A DNA stretch of 9,345 nt from UMGS1649 sp964481385 (GTDB lineage Bacteria > Bacillota > Clostridia > TANB77 > CAG-465): assembly GCA_964481385.1 (NCBI GenBank), contig CAYZTN010000047.1, positions 1 to 9,345 of the forward strand, given 5' to 3'. The notes beneath the pieces are model-generated. The model was given only the letters and a program-made list of their open reading frames with translations, was not told where the DNA came from and did not search any database. Positions 1 through 6,055 of the stretch are shown here, piece after piece (position 1 is the first letter of the stretch; the number at the start of each line of letters is the position of its first letter). The position numbers and the translations under genes were made by a program.

Positions 1-48
1 TTTTTATATTATTTTTTAGACTTTTTCAGCAGTCCCGAAACGTCCCAA

Positions 49-80
49 ATGACAGCATGACAGCATGACAGCATGACAGC
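49..80. repeat. Tandem repeat, 4 perfect copies of ATGACAGC
   Basis: Four identical, head-to-tail 8-bp units (49-56, 57-64, 65-72, 73-80) lie about 50 bp upstream of the ppdK -10 element. The flanking sequence on the left carries two GTCCC words separated by 5 bp (GTCCC GAAAC GTCCC, 32-46). No coding frame that includes the array is evident. The repeat is seen directly. A role as a variable-length spacer upstream of the promoter, or as the remnant of a dispersed repeat, is only a guess. Confidence 0.9.
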
Positions 81-126
81 AAATCTAAAAAAATCTCACT
101 TTACTCTAGTTTTTTAAGCTTTACCA

Positions 127-135
127 TGATATAAT
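127..135 (+). promoter_or_regulatory. Extended -10 promoter of ppdK
   Basis: A perfect TATAAT (130-135) is preceded by TG one base upstream (127-128), which is the extended -10 configuration. At the expected 17-bp spacing the -35 position (about 107-112, TAGTTT) is poor, which fits an extended -10 promoter that does not depend on the -35. Transcription would start near 142, giving a leader of about 53 nt before the ppdK ATG. The match is seen in the sequence; activity is inferred. Confidence 0.65.
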
Positions 136-141
136 AAAACC

Positions 142-173
142 ACTGTTACGGAATTACTATTCCTGTAACAAGT
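142..173 (+). promoter_or_regulatory. Hairpin or operator at the ppdK transcription start
   Basis: TGTTACGGAAT (144-154) pairs with ATTCC-T-GTAACA (159-170) around a TACT loop, with one bulged T. The outer bases AC/GT extend it with one more bulge. The element starts almost exactly at the predicted +1 and ends 7 bases before the ribosome site. It could be a 5' mRNA-stabilising stem-loop, or a near-palindromic DNA operator for a dimeric repressor covering the start site. No T-run follows, so it is not a terminator. Confidence 0.6.
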
Positions 174-194
174 TTATCTTAGGAGGTCATAAGA

Positions 195-2819
195 ATGACA
201 AAATATGTTTATCAATTTAATGAAGGTAATGGTAAACAAAGAGAACTTCTAGGTGGTAAAGGCGCTAACTTAGCAGAAATGACTAATTTAGGTATGCCCG
301 TTCCACATGGTTTTACTGTTACTACAGAAGCATGTACTCGTTATTATGAAGATGGCAAAGAAATTGCACCAGAAATCGTAGATGAGATATTTGCTAATTT
401 AAAAGTGCTAGAAGAAAAATCTGGCAAAGTATTTGGAAGTGTAGAAAACCCACTTCTTGTATCTGTTCGTTCAGGAGCTAGAGCTTCTATGCCTGGTATG
501 ATGGATACAATACTTAACCTAGGACTAAATGACGAAGTCGTTGAAGGATTTGCTGCGCTTACCAACAATCCACGTTTTGCGTACGATTCATACCGTCGTT
601 TCGTTCAAATGTTTTCAGACGTTGTTATGGAAGTTCCAAAGAGCTTCTTCGAAGAAATAATTGACGAAATGAAAGCTAAAAAAGGCGTTAAACTAGATAC
701 AGAACTTGACGCTGACGACATGAAAGAGTTGGTAAGATTATTCAAAGACTGCTACAAGAAAAACAAAGGCGAAGATTTCCCAACTGAGCCAAAAACACAA
801 CTTATTGAAGCTGTTAAAGCAGTATTTAGATCTTGGGATAACCCTAGAGCTATATACTACCGCCGTATGAACGACATTCCTTCTTCTTGGGGAACAGCTG
901 TAAACGTTCAAATGATGGTATTTGGAAATATGGGAGAAACATCTGGTACTGGTGTTGCATTTACTCGTAACCCATCTACTGGTGAGAAAAAGTTATATGG
1001 AGAATTCCTAATGAATGCACAAGGTGAAGACGTTGTTGCTGGTATTAGAACTCCTCAAACAATTGACCAATTAAAAGAAGTTATGCCAGAAGCATACGAG
1101 CAATTCGTACAAATCTGTCAAAAACTTGAAGACCATTATGCAGATATGCAAGATATGGAATTCACAATTGAAAATAAAAAGCTATATATGCTACAAACAA
1201 GAAATGGTAAAAGAACTGCAGCTGCAGCTTTAAAAATTGCTGTTGACCTTGTAAACGAAGGTAAAATAACAAAAGAAAAAGCGGTTGCAATGATAGACGC
1301 AAGAAGTCTTGATACAGTTTTACACCCATGTTTTGATACAGAAGCTCTTAAAAAAGCTCACGCTATTGGCGAAGCTCTTCCAGCATCTCCAGGTGCAGCT
1401 TGTGGTAAAGTTGTATTTAACGCAGCTGACGCTATTGAATGGAAAGCTCGTGGAGAAAAGATAGTTCTAGTAAGACTTGAAACTTCTCCAGAAGATATAG
1501 AAGGAATGCACGCATCTGAAGGTATCCTTACAGTTCGTGGTGGTATGACATCTCACGCAGCCGTTGTTGCTCGTGGTATGGGAACTTGCTGCGTATCTGG
1601 TTGTGGTGCAATATCTATTGATGAAGCTAACAAAGTATTCACATTAGGTGGACACACAATCCACGAAGGAGATTATCTATCTCTAGACGGAACAACTGGT
1701 AAAATATACGCTGAAGCTATTCCTACTGTTCCTGCAAGCATTTCAGGTGACTTCGGAACAATTATGGGATGGGCTGATGAATTTAGAAAACTTCAAGTTA
1801 GAACTAATGCAGATTCTCCTGCTGACGCTATTCAAGCTGCAAAGTTTGGTGCAGAAGGTATAGGACTTTGCCGTACTGAGCACATGTTCTTTGAAGCAGA
1901 TAGAATCAAAGCAATGAGAGAAATGATTGTTTCTGATACAGAGGAACAAAGAAGAAAAGCATTGGATAAATTACTACCAATGCAAAGAGGCGATTTTGAG
2001 GGATTATATGAAGCTATGGAAGGAAAAGCAGTAACAATTCGTTACCTTGACCCACCTCTACACGAGTTCTTACCAACTGAAGAAAAGGATATTATAGAAA
2101 TTGCTGAAGAACTTGGAATTACAGTAGAAAAACTAAAACAAGTTATAGCTAGTCTTCATGAATTTAACCCAATGATGGGACACAGAGGTTGCCGTTTAGC
2201 AGTATCTTACCCAGAAATTGCTGAAATGCAAACAAGAGCTGTAATTGAAGCAGCATTAAATGTTAAATCAAGACACGCTGACTGGGATATCGTTCCTGAA
2301 ATCATGATACCACTTGTTGGTGAAGTAAAAGAACTTGCTTATGTAAAATCTATCGTTACAAAAACAGCTGATGAAATAATTAAAGCAGCTGGTAGCGATA
2401 TGCATTACAAAGTAGGTACAATGATAGAAATACCAAGAGCAGCTGTAACTGCTGATGAAATAGCAAAAGAAGCTGAATTCTTCTCATTTGGTACAAACGA
2501 CTTAACACAAATGACATTTGGTTTCAGCCGTGATGACGCTGGTAAATTCTTAAATTATTACTATGAAAAGAAGATATATGAACAAGACCCATTCGCAAGA
2601 ATTGACCAAAATGGTGTTGGTAAACTTGTTAAAATGGCAGCTGAACTAGGACGTAGCACAAGACCAGATATAAAACTTGGAATTTGTGGAGAACACGGCG
2701 GAGATCCATCTACTATTGAGTTCTGCCATAAAGTTGGTTTAACTTATGTATCTTGCTCTCCATTTAGAGTACCTATTGCTCGTCTTGCTGCAGCACAAGC
2801 CGCAATAAACAATAAATAA
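195..2819 (+). CDS. ppdK: Pyruvate, phosphate dikinase
   Basis: This cytosolic enzyme interconverts pyruvate + ATP + Pi and PEP + AMP + PPi through a phosphohistidine carrier. It has 874 residues, the usual family length. The N-terminal ATP-grasp nucleotide-binding part shows GGKGANLAEM (about 20-29, with the conserved Lys22) and VSVRSGARASMPGMMDT near residue 92. The swivelling central domain has GGMTSHAAVVARGMG with the catalytic His at 454. The C-terminal PEP/pyruvate TIM barrel has GLCRTEHMFF, FGTNDLTQMTFGFSRDD and GICGEHGGDP, with the active-site Cys at 831. His454 and Cys831 match the numbering of the Clostridium symbiosum enzyme within one residue. AGGAGGT at 181-187, 7 bases before the ATG, fixes the start. 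The gene stands alone between its own promoter and a strong terminator. In anaerobes with PPi-linked glycolysis it can run in either direction. No PPDK regulatory kinase/phosphatase gene is present in the window. Confidence 0.98.
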   Translation: MTKYVYQFNEGNGKQRELLGGKGANLAEMTNLGMPVPHGFTVTTEACTRYYEDGKEIAPEIVDEIFANLKVLEEKSGKVFGSVENPLLVSVRSGARASMPGMMDTILNLGLNDEVVEGFAALTNNPRFAYDSYRRFVQMFSDVVMEVPKSFFEEIIDEMKAKKGVKLDTELDADDMKELVRLFKDCYKKNKGEDFPTEPKTQLIEAVKAVFRSWDNPRAIYYRRMNDIPSSWGTAVNVQMMVFGNMGETSGTGVAFTRNPSTGEKKLYGEFLMNAQGEDVVAGIRTPQTIDQLKEVMPEAYEQFVQICQKLEDHYADMQDMEFTIENKKLYMLQTRNGKRTAAAALKIAVDLVNEGKITKEKAVAMIDARSLDTVLHPCFDTEALKKAHAIGEALPASPGAACGKVVFNAADAIEWKARGEKIVLVRLETSPEDIEGMHASEGILTVRGGMTSHAAVVARGMGTCCVSGCGAISIDEANKVFTLGGHTIHEGDYLSLDGTTGKIYAEAIPTVPASISGDFGTIMGWADEFRKLQVRTNADSPADAIQAAKFGAEGIGLCRTEHMFFEADRIKAMREMIVSDTEEQRRKALDKLLPMQRGDFEGLYEAMEGKAVTIRYLDPPLHEFLPTEEKDIIEIAEELGITVEKLKQVIASLHEFNPMMGHRGCRLAVSYPEIAEMQTRAVIEAALNVKSRHADWDIVPEIMIPLVGEVKELAYVKSIVTKTADEIIKAAGSDMHYKVGTMIEIPRAAVTADEIAKEAEFFSFGTNDLTQMTFGFSRDDAGKFLNYYYEKKIYEQDPFARIDQNGVGKLVKMAAELGRSTRPDIKLGICGEHGGDPSTIEFCHKVGLTYVSCSPFRVPIARLAAAQAAINNK

Positions 2820-2850
2820 CAATTATATAACAAATTGTATTTGTTGGACA

Positions 2851-2886
2851 AAAACATCCGAGGAAAATTTCCTCGGATGTTTTTTG
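2851..2886. terminator. Bidirectional rho-independent terminator between ppdK and rluA
   Basis: ACATCCGAGGAAA (2854-2866) and its exact complement (2868-2880) form a 13-bp stem around a single central base; in practice the loop will open to a few A/T bases. Six T follow on the plus strand (2880-2885), and five A precede it (2850-2854), which read as T on the minus strand. It can therefore end both ppdK (stop at 2819) and the minus-strand cluster that finishes at 2919. Confidence 0.92.
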
Positions 2887-2918
2887 GGTTTACTCAAACG
2901 TTTTACATCTTCCTCATA

Positions 2919-3827
2919 TTATATATTCTCAAATGTAATAAATTCAGATATATCACTCGCAATTTTAGCTTCAAGCAACATAGGAACACTTGTAACTGGA
3001 TGCATAAATGATACTTTCTCGCAATGTAAAGCTTGTCTTTTAATCAATTTAAGCATTTTCTCTTTTTCAATACTTTTTGCATATAAATCATCTCCTAGCA
3101 ACGTATGACCAATATATGACATATGCACTCGTATTTGATGTGTACGCCCCGTATAAAGCTTTATTTTTACAACAGAATAATCTTTTGTTTCGTTATATTC
3201 CAACCTCTCAAATTCTGTTTTAGCGTATTTGCCATCTTCTCTTACTTCTCTTAATATAATGGTATTATCTTTCCTTGCAATAGGTGCCTCAATTATTCCT
3301 TTTTCTTCTATTTTTCCATTTACAATAGCGATGTATTCTTTATTTAATTCAATTTCTTCTTTTTTCAAATTAAACAATTCTTGTATATATGGATGTTTTG
3401 CAAATATACATACTCCGCTCGTATCTTTATCTAACCTGGTTACAATATGAATCCCATATACGTTTTGAGAAGCTAAATATGGTGCAACTATATTAGATAA
3501 CGTATTCTCATAGTTATTGCATGACGGATGTACTGGCATATTATATGGTTTATTTACTGCCAAAATATATTCGTCCTCATATATTATATCCAAAGGTGCA
3601 TCTTTACATTTGTATTTGTTTATAAACTTATCATTCTCTGGTATATTTTCACACAATGTAATTTCAAGCTTATCTCCTGTACTCACTAAATCTTTTCTTA
3701 CTTTATGTTCTCCATTTACTAAAACACTATTCTCATTTTCTTTTACCACTCTATGTGACATTTTAAGCTTATTTCTTAATATGTTATCCACACTTTCCAC
3801 ACAATCTGCTATATATGTTATTTTCAT
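2919..3827 (-). CDS. RluA-family 23S rRNA/tRNA pseudouridine synthase
   Basis: The enzyme isomerises specific uridines in structured RNA to pseudouridine in the cytosol. The 302-residue length is typical. An S4-like RNA-binding N-terminus (about 12-60, with LVNGEHKVRKDLVSTGDKL) precedes the catalytic domain (about 80-295). The catalytic Asp is Asp133 in VTRLDKDTSG. The conserved TGRTHQIRVH block and the GHTLLGDDLY block are both present. The usual His of the HRLD motif is Thr here, as in some Firmicutes subgroups of the family. AGAGGG lies 7 bases before the ATG. It is the last gene of the minus-strand cluster, 64 bases after the DUF1292 gene and about 30 bases before the bidirectional terminator. 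The exact target uridine (RluA, C or D type) cannot be read from the sequence, so no symbol is given. Confidence 0.93.
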   Translation of the reverse strand: MKITYIADCVESVDNILRNKLKMSHRVVKENENSVLVNGEHKVRKDLVSTGDKLEITLCENIPENDKFINKYKCKDAPLDIIYEDEYILAVNKPYNMPVHPSCNNYENTLSNIVAPYLASQNVYGIHIVTRLDKDTSGVCIFAKHPYIQELFNLKKEEIELNKEYIAIVNGKIEEKGIIEAPIARKDNTIILREVREDGKYAKTEFERLEYNETKDYSVVKIKLYTGRTHQIRVHMSYIGHTLLGDDLYAKSIEKEKMLKLIKRQALHCEKVSFMHPVTSVPMLLEAKIASDISEFITFENI

Positions 3828-3849
3828 CTTTTTACCCTCTTAGCAACAA

Positions 3850-3880
3850 CAAGGAATAGACTTACACAATCTACTCCTTG
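3850..3880 (-). other. Stem-loop between DUF1292 gene and rluA
   Basis: CAAGGAATAGA (3850-3860) faces TCTACTCCTTG (3870-3880), an 11-bp stem with one mismatch or wobble pair and a 9-base loop. On the transcribed minus strand it is followed by TTGTTGCT rather than a clean T-run, so it is at best a weak, leaky terminator. It could instead be an mRNA processing or stability element that lowers rluA expression relative to the upstream genes. Confidence 0.5.
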
Positions 3881-3891
3881 CTTCTTAAAAC

Positions 3892-4233
3892 TTATTCTTC
3901 TTCATCAGTTAAATCGTTTTGCTCTTGAAATTGTTTAAATACTTTTTCAGCTTCTTCATCATCTACAACTGTGTCATAAACTTCTTCACCATCTTCTTCT
4001 TTTATTTCAAGAATTAAAACGCTTCCTTCTTCTTCATCACTTTCTTCATCTAATGGTAATACAACTAAATATTCTTTTTCATCCATAGATACAACATCTA
4101 GAATTTCAAATCTTACGTCATTACCTTCTTCATCAACAAATGTTAATATTCCTTCATCTTCTGCTTCATGTTCATGTCCGCATTCATGACATCCTTCACA
4201 TGAATGTCCACAACCAATTTTTTCTTCTTCCAT
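3892..4233 (-). CDS. DUF1292 (YrzB-type) protein with Cys/His-rich N-terminus
   Basis: This small, very acidic cytosolic protein of 113 residues has unknown function. The core (about 28-95, ILTFVDEEGNDVRFEILDVV then EYLVVLPL and SVLILEI) has the alternating beta-strand pattern of DUF1292, encoded in Firmicutes directly after ireB and the ruvX homologue (Bacillus subtilis yrzL-yrrK-yrzB). That neighbourhood is preserved here and strongly supports the call. The first 22 residues carry four Cys and four His (C8, H10, C12, C15, H16, C18, H20, H22), a plausible metal-binding segment. The C-terminus is a Glu/Asp-rich tail. A strong AAGGAGG site lies upstream of the ATG, which is unambiguous. The 60-base gap after ruvX contains a long hairpin. 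Confidence 0.88.
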   Translation of the reverse strand: MEEEKIGCGHSCEGCHECGHEHEAEDEGILTFVDEEGNDVRFEILDVVSMDEKEYLVVLPLDEESDEEEGSVLILEIKEEDGEEVYDTVVDDEEAEKVFKQFQEQNDLTDEEE

Positions 4234-4256
4234 TTTTATTCCTCCTTAATATTTAT

Positions 4257-4287
4257 AATATTATTTGCTATACCTAGCAATAATATT
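4257..4287 (-). other. AT-rich hairpin ahead of the DUF1292 gene
   Basis: AATATTATTTGCTA (4257-4270) pairs with TAGCAATAATATT (4275-4287) around a 4-base loop, a 13-bp stem with one bulged base. It sits between the ruvX stop (4294) and the DUF1292 ribosome site. No T-run follows on the minus strand, so termination is unlikely. A role in mRNA processing or in protecting one part of the message is possible but inferred. Confidence 0.55.
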
Positions 4288-4293
4288 CAGTTT

Positions 4294-4707
4294 TTATGTT
4301 GTATATCTTAAGTAATCTTCCAAGATATACATTGCCGCAAGTCTATCTGCGTGTATTTTTTTATCTTTTTGCTTTATGCCTAAATCTTTCATTGTCTTAT
4401 GTGCCATAACAGTAGTAAGTCTTTCATCCCATTTTATAACTTTCAAGCCAAGTGCTTCAATACTAGGAATTATTTCATCTATCTTTTTGCTTGTATCAGA
4501 CAAATCGCCATTCATATGTTTTGGATATCCTATAACTACCGTGCTTATTTTATATTCATTCACAAGCTCTTTTAGCTTATTCATTAAAACATCATTATTT
4601 CCATCGATAGTTAAAGTATCTAAACTTTGTGCAGTTATTTTTAACGGATCTGAAATAGCTAAACCAACTCTTGCTAGGCCATAATCTATACTTAAAACTC
4701 TTTCCAT
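4294..4707 (-). CDS. ruvX: RuvX/YqgF-family RNase H-fold nuclease
   Basis: The 137-residue size is normal for the family. This conserved bacterial RNase H-fold protein is implicated in 16S rRNA 5'-end maturation and, in some species, Holliday junction resolution. The fold signature is complete: SIDYGLARVGLAISD with Asp8, VIGYPKHMNGDLSD (about 58-71), KWDERLTT with Glu95, and the C-terminal HADRLAAMYIL with Asp121. These are the acidic residues expected to bind metal. The ATG lies 8 bases after the ireB stop codon, and its AGGAAG ribosome site overlaps that stop, so the two genes are probably translationally coupled. The gene order ireB-ruvX-DUF1292 is the usual one in Firmicutes. Confidence 0.95.
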   Translation of the reverse strand: MERVLSIDYGLARVGLAISDPLKITAQSLDTLTIDGNNDVLMNKLKELVNEYKISTVVIGYPKHMNGDLSDTSKKIDEIIPSIEALGLKVIKWDERLTTVMAHKTMKDLGIKQKDKKIHADRLAAMYILEDYLRYTT

Positions 4708-4715
4708 TTTTCTTC

Positions 4716-4961
4716 CTATAAATCCAAATATTTTTTAATCATTTCTTCAAGCAATTCATCTCTTTCAATTTTGCAAATCAAAGCTCTAGCGTTATTGTGA
4801 GATGTTATGTACGTTGGGTCTCCTGATATAATATAACCAATTATCTGGCTAATAGGTTCATATCCTTTGTCCTTTAATGCACTAACCACTTGCTCCATAA
4901 TTTCTTTTACCCTCTTTGATTCCTCTTTCTGAGGGCTAAATAATGTTGTATGTTGATCCAT
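4716..4961 (-). CDS. ireB: IreB-family (UPF0297) regulatory phosphoprotein
   Basis: The 81-residue cytosolic protein belongs to the family whose Enterococcus faecalis member IreB is a substrate of the Ser/Thr kinase IreK and acts in cell-envelope stress and cephalosporin resistance. The conserved segment SQIIGYIISGDPTYITSHNN (about 38-57) followed by AR is diagnostic. Two adjacent threonines, T5 and T6, lie near the N-terminus, where E. faecalis IreB is phosphorylated on T4 and T7; equivalence is inferred. A TTG codon at 4970 would extend the frame by three residues, but it abuts the AAGGAGG and is too close. The ATG at 4961 has a 9-base spacer and is the start chosen. The gene lies 16 bases after the GGDEF-like gene. 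In many Firmicutes it follows alaS, but not here. Confidence 0.95.
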   Translation of the reverse strand: MDQHTTLFSPQKEESKRVKEIMEQVVSALKDKGYEPISQIIGYIISGDPTYITSHNNARALICKIERDELLEEMIKKYLDL

Positions 4962-4970
4962 AAAATACAA

Positions 4971-4977
4971 CCTCCTT
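4971..4977 (-). promoter_or_regulatory. Ribosome site that fixes the ireB start
   Basis: AAGGAGG on the minus strand directly abuts the TTG at 4970-4968 and leaves a 9-base spacer to the ATG at 4961. The ATG is therefore the real start. Confidence 0.85.
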
Positions 4978-6039
4978 TTATATTATATTTATTGTATTTG
5001 CAGAATTTGAATTCTTAATGTAATTTACCATTTTATCTAATTCTTTTTCAACATTACTTTGCTTTTTAACTTCATGCATAACAATATTTAATTCTAGACT
5101 CACAGCCGAGTCACCAACAGCTTCAGAATAAACTTTAATATTTCCTAAAAATCTTTCCATTGTTGTATGAAGTATATCAACCGTAATGCCGGGACATGCA
5201 ACGCAGAACTTAGAACCGCTATATCTTACAAGTATATTATCCGAACTTAACATTTCTCTTAACTGACTTGCTGCCTTCTTCAATAGTCTATTTCCAACTT
5301 CTCTGCCATATTTATCATTAATTTCTGGCAAATTAGATAATTGTATTAAAATTAAAGAAGAAGTATCACTTGCAACTAGCTTTTGTCTTAAAGTTGAATA
5401 CAAATAAATATTATTATAGAACCCAGTTTGCTTATCTGTATTACTTGCATTCTCAATTGCCTCTTGGCTTAGCACATTTTCAATGAATACGCCTATATTG
5501 TCCTTAAGACGTGCTAATTCTTCCTTTGAAATTGAATCATAAGCAGATTCTGCATTATCTTCTAATAGCCAAAAACCTCTATATGTTCCATTATAATATA
5601 TAGGTGAAAACATTGCCGACTTTATCTGTCTCTCAATAGCCGTTTTGTATCCTAAAACCCTAGCGCCAGTAGCCACTAAGTACTTTGAAATATTCTGAAT
5701 AGCATTATTATTGAATTCCTGGCCTTCAGCAAGAGTTTGCAACCCATCTAAATATGTAGATTCTACATTTGAAGCTTTAATACTATATTCAATTCCATCA
5801 AACAACACTAAAGTAGAATATCTTGTATCAAAAATTTCTAACATAATATTGTTTAATTCCTCAATTTTGTTTTTTGCAGGAATAGCTGACGCCATTATTT
5901 CAAACATTCTTTGCATTATTACCATTGCAGACATATTTCCTAAAGCTACTTTATAATATTTATTTTTTTTCATCGTTAATAAAAGTATTATTCCTAACGC
6001 TAAAATTCCTATCGCTAAAAGGACAATTACAACTACCAT
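4978..6039 (-). CDS. Membrane-anchored GAF plus degenerate GGDEF protein
   Basis: The protein has 353 residues. One N-terminal membrane helix (about 2-23, Val/Ile/Leu/Gly) is followed by a basic KKNK stretch. A GAF-like sensor domain spans about 35-190, with AMFSPIYYNGTYRGFWLLED typical of its last strands. A diguanylate-cyclase fold spans about 195-325: TDKQTGFYNN replaces the usual DxLTGLxNR, and EINDKYGREVGNRLLKKAA matches the IND-GH-GD-LL helix. The signature GGDEF has become SGSKF (274-278). The metal-binding Asp of the first strand and the Arg of the RxxD inhibitory site are also missing, so c-di-GMP synthesis is very unlikely. A role as ligand sensor or protein partner is more plausible. 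The frame can be extended to a GTG at 6090, overlapping the upstream gene, but AAAGGAG 7 bases before the ATG at 6039 fixes the start. It lies 16 bases after the TadZ-like gene and probably works with it. Confidence 0.8.
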   Translation of the reverse strand: MVVVIVLLAIGILALGIILLLTMKKNKYYKVALGNMSAMVIMQRMFEIMASAIPAKNKIEELNNIMLEIFDTRYSTLVLFDGIEYSIKASNVESTYLDGLQTLAEGQEFNNNAIQNISKYLVATGARVLGYKTAIERQIKSAMFSPIYYNGTYRGFWLLEDNAESAYDSISKEELARLKDNIGVFIENVLSQEAIENASNTDKQTGFYNNIYLYSTLRQKLVASDTSSLILIQLSNLPEINDKYGREVGNRLLKKAASQLREMLSSDNILVRYSGSKFCVACPGITVDILHTTMERFLGNIKVYSEAVGDSAVSLELNIVMHEVKKQSNVEKELDKMVNYIKNSNSANTINII

Positions 6040-6046
6040 AAACTCT

Positions 6047-6053
6047 CTCCTTT
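6047..6053 (-). promoter_or_regulatory. Ribosome site that fixes the GGDEF-like gene start
   Basis: AAAGGAG on the minus strand is 7 bases before the ATG at 6039. The longer reading from the GTG at 6090 would overlap the preceding gene by 35 bases, and its 17 extra residues are basic and polar. Confidence 0.8.
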
Positions 6054-6055
6054 GT

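Noticed and set aside
49..80. Possible CRISPR array
   Set aside because: The units are 8 bp, contiguous and without spacers, and no cas gene is present.
2884..3843. Plus-strand open frames opposite rluA
   Set aside because: They are antisense to a gene with complete catalytic motifs, have no ribosome sites and encode low-complexity Ser/Phe/Ile-rich products.
4979..5020. A perfect minus-strand TATAAT just upstream of ireB, with a weak TTCAAA 18 bases before it
   Set aside because: Transcription would start inside the AAGGAGG, leaving no usable ribosome site. The region is simply AT-rich at the end of the preceding gene.
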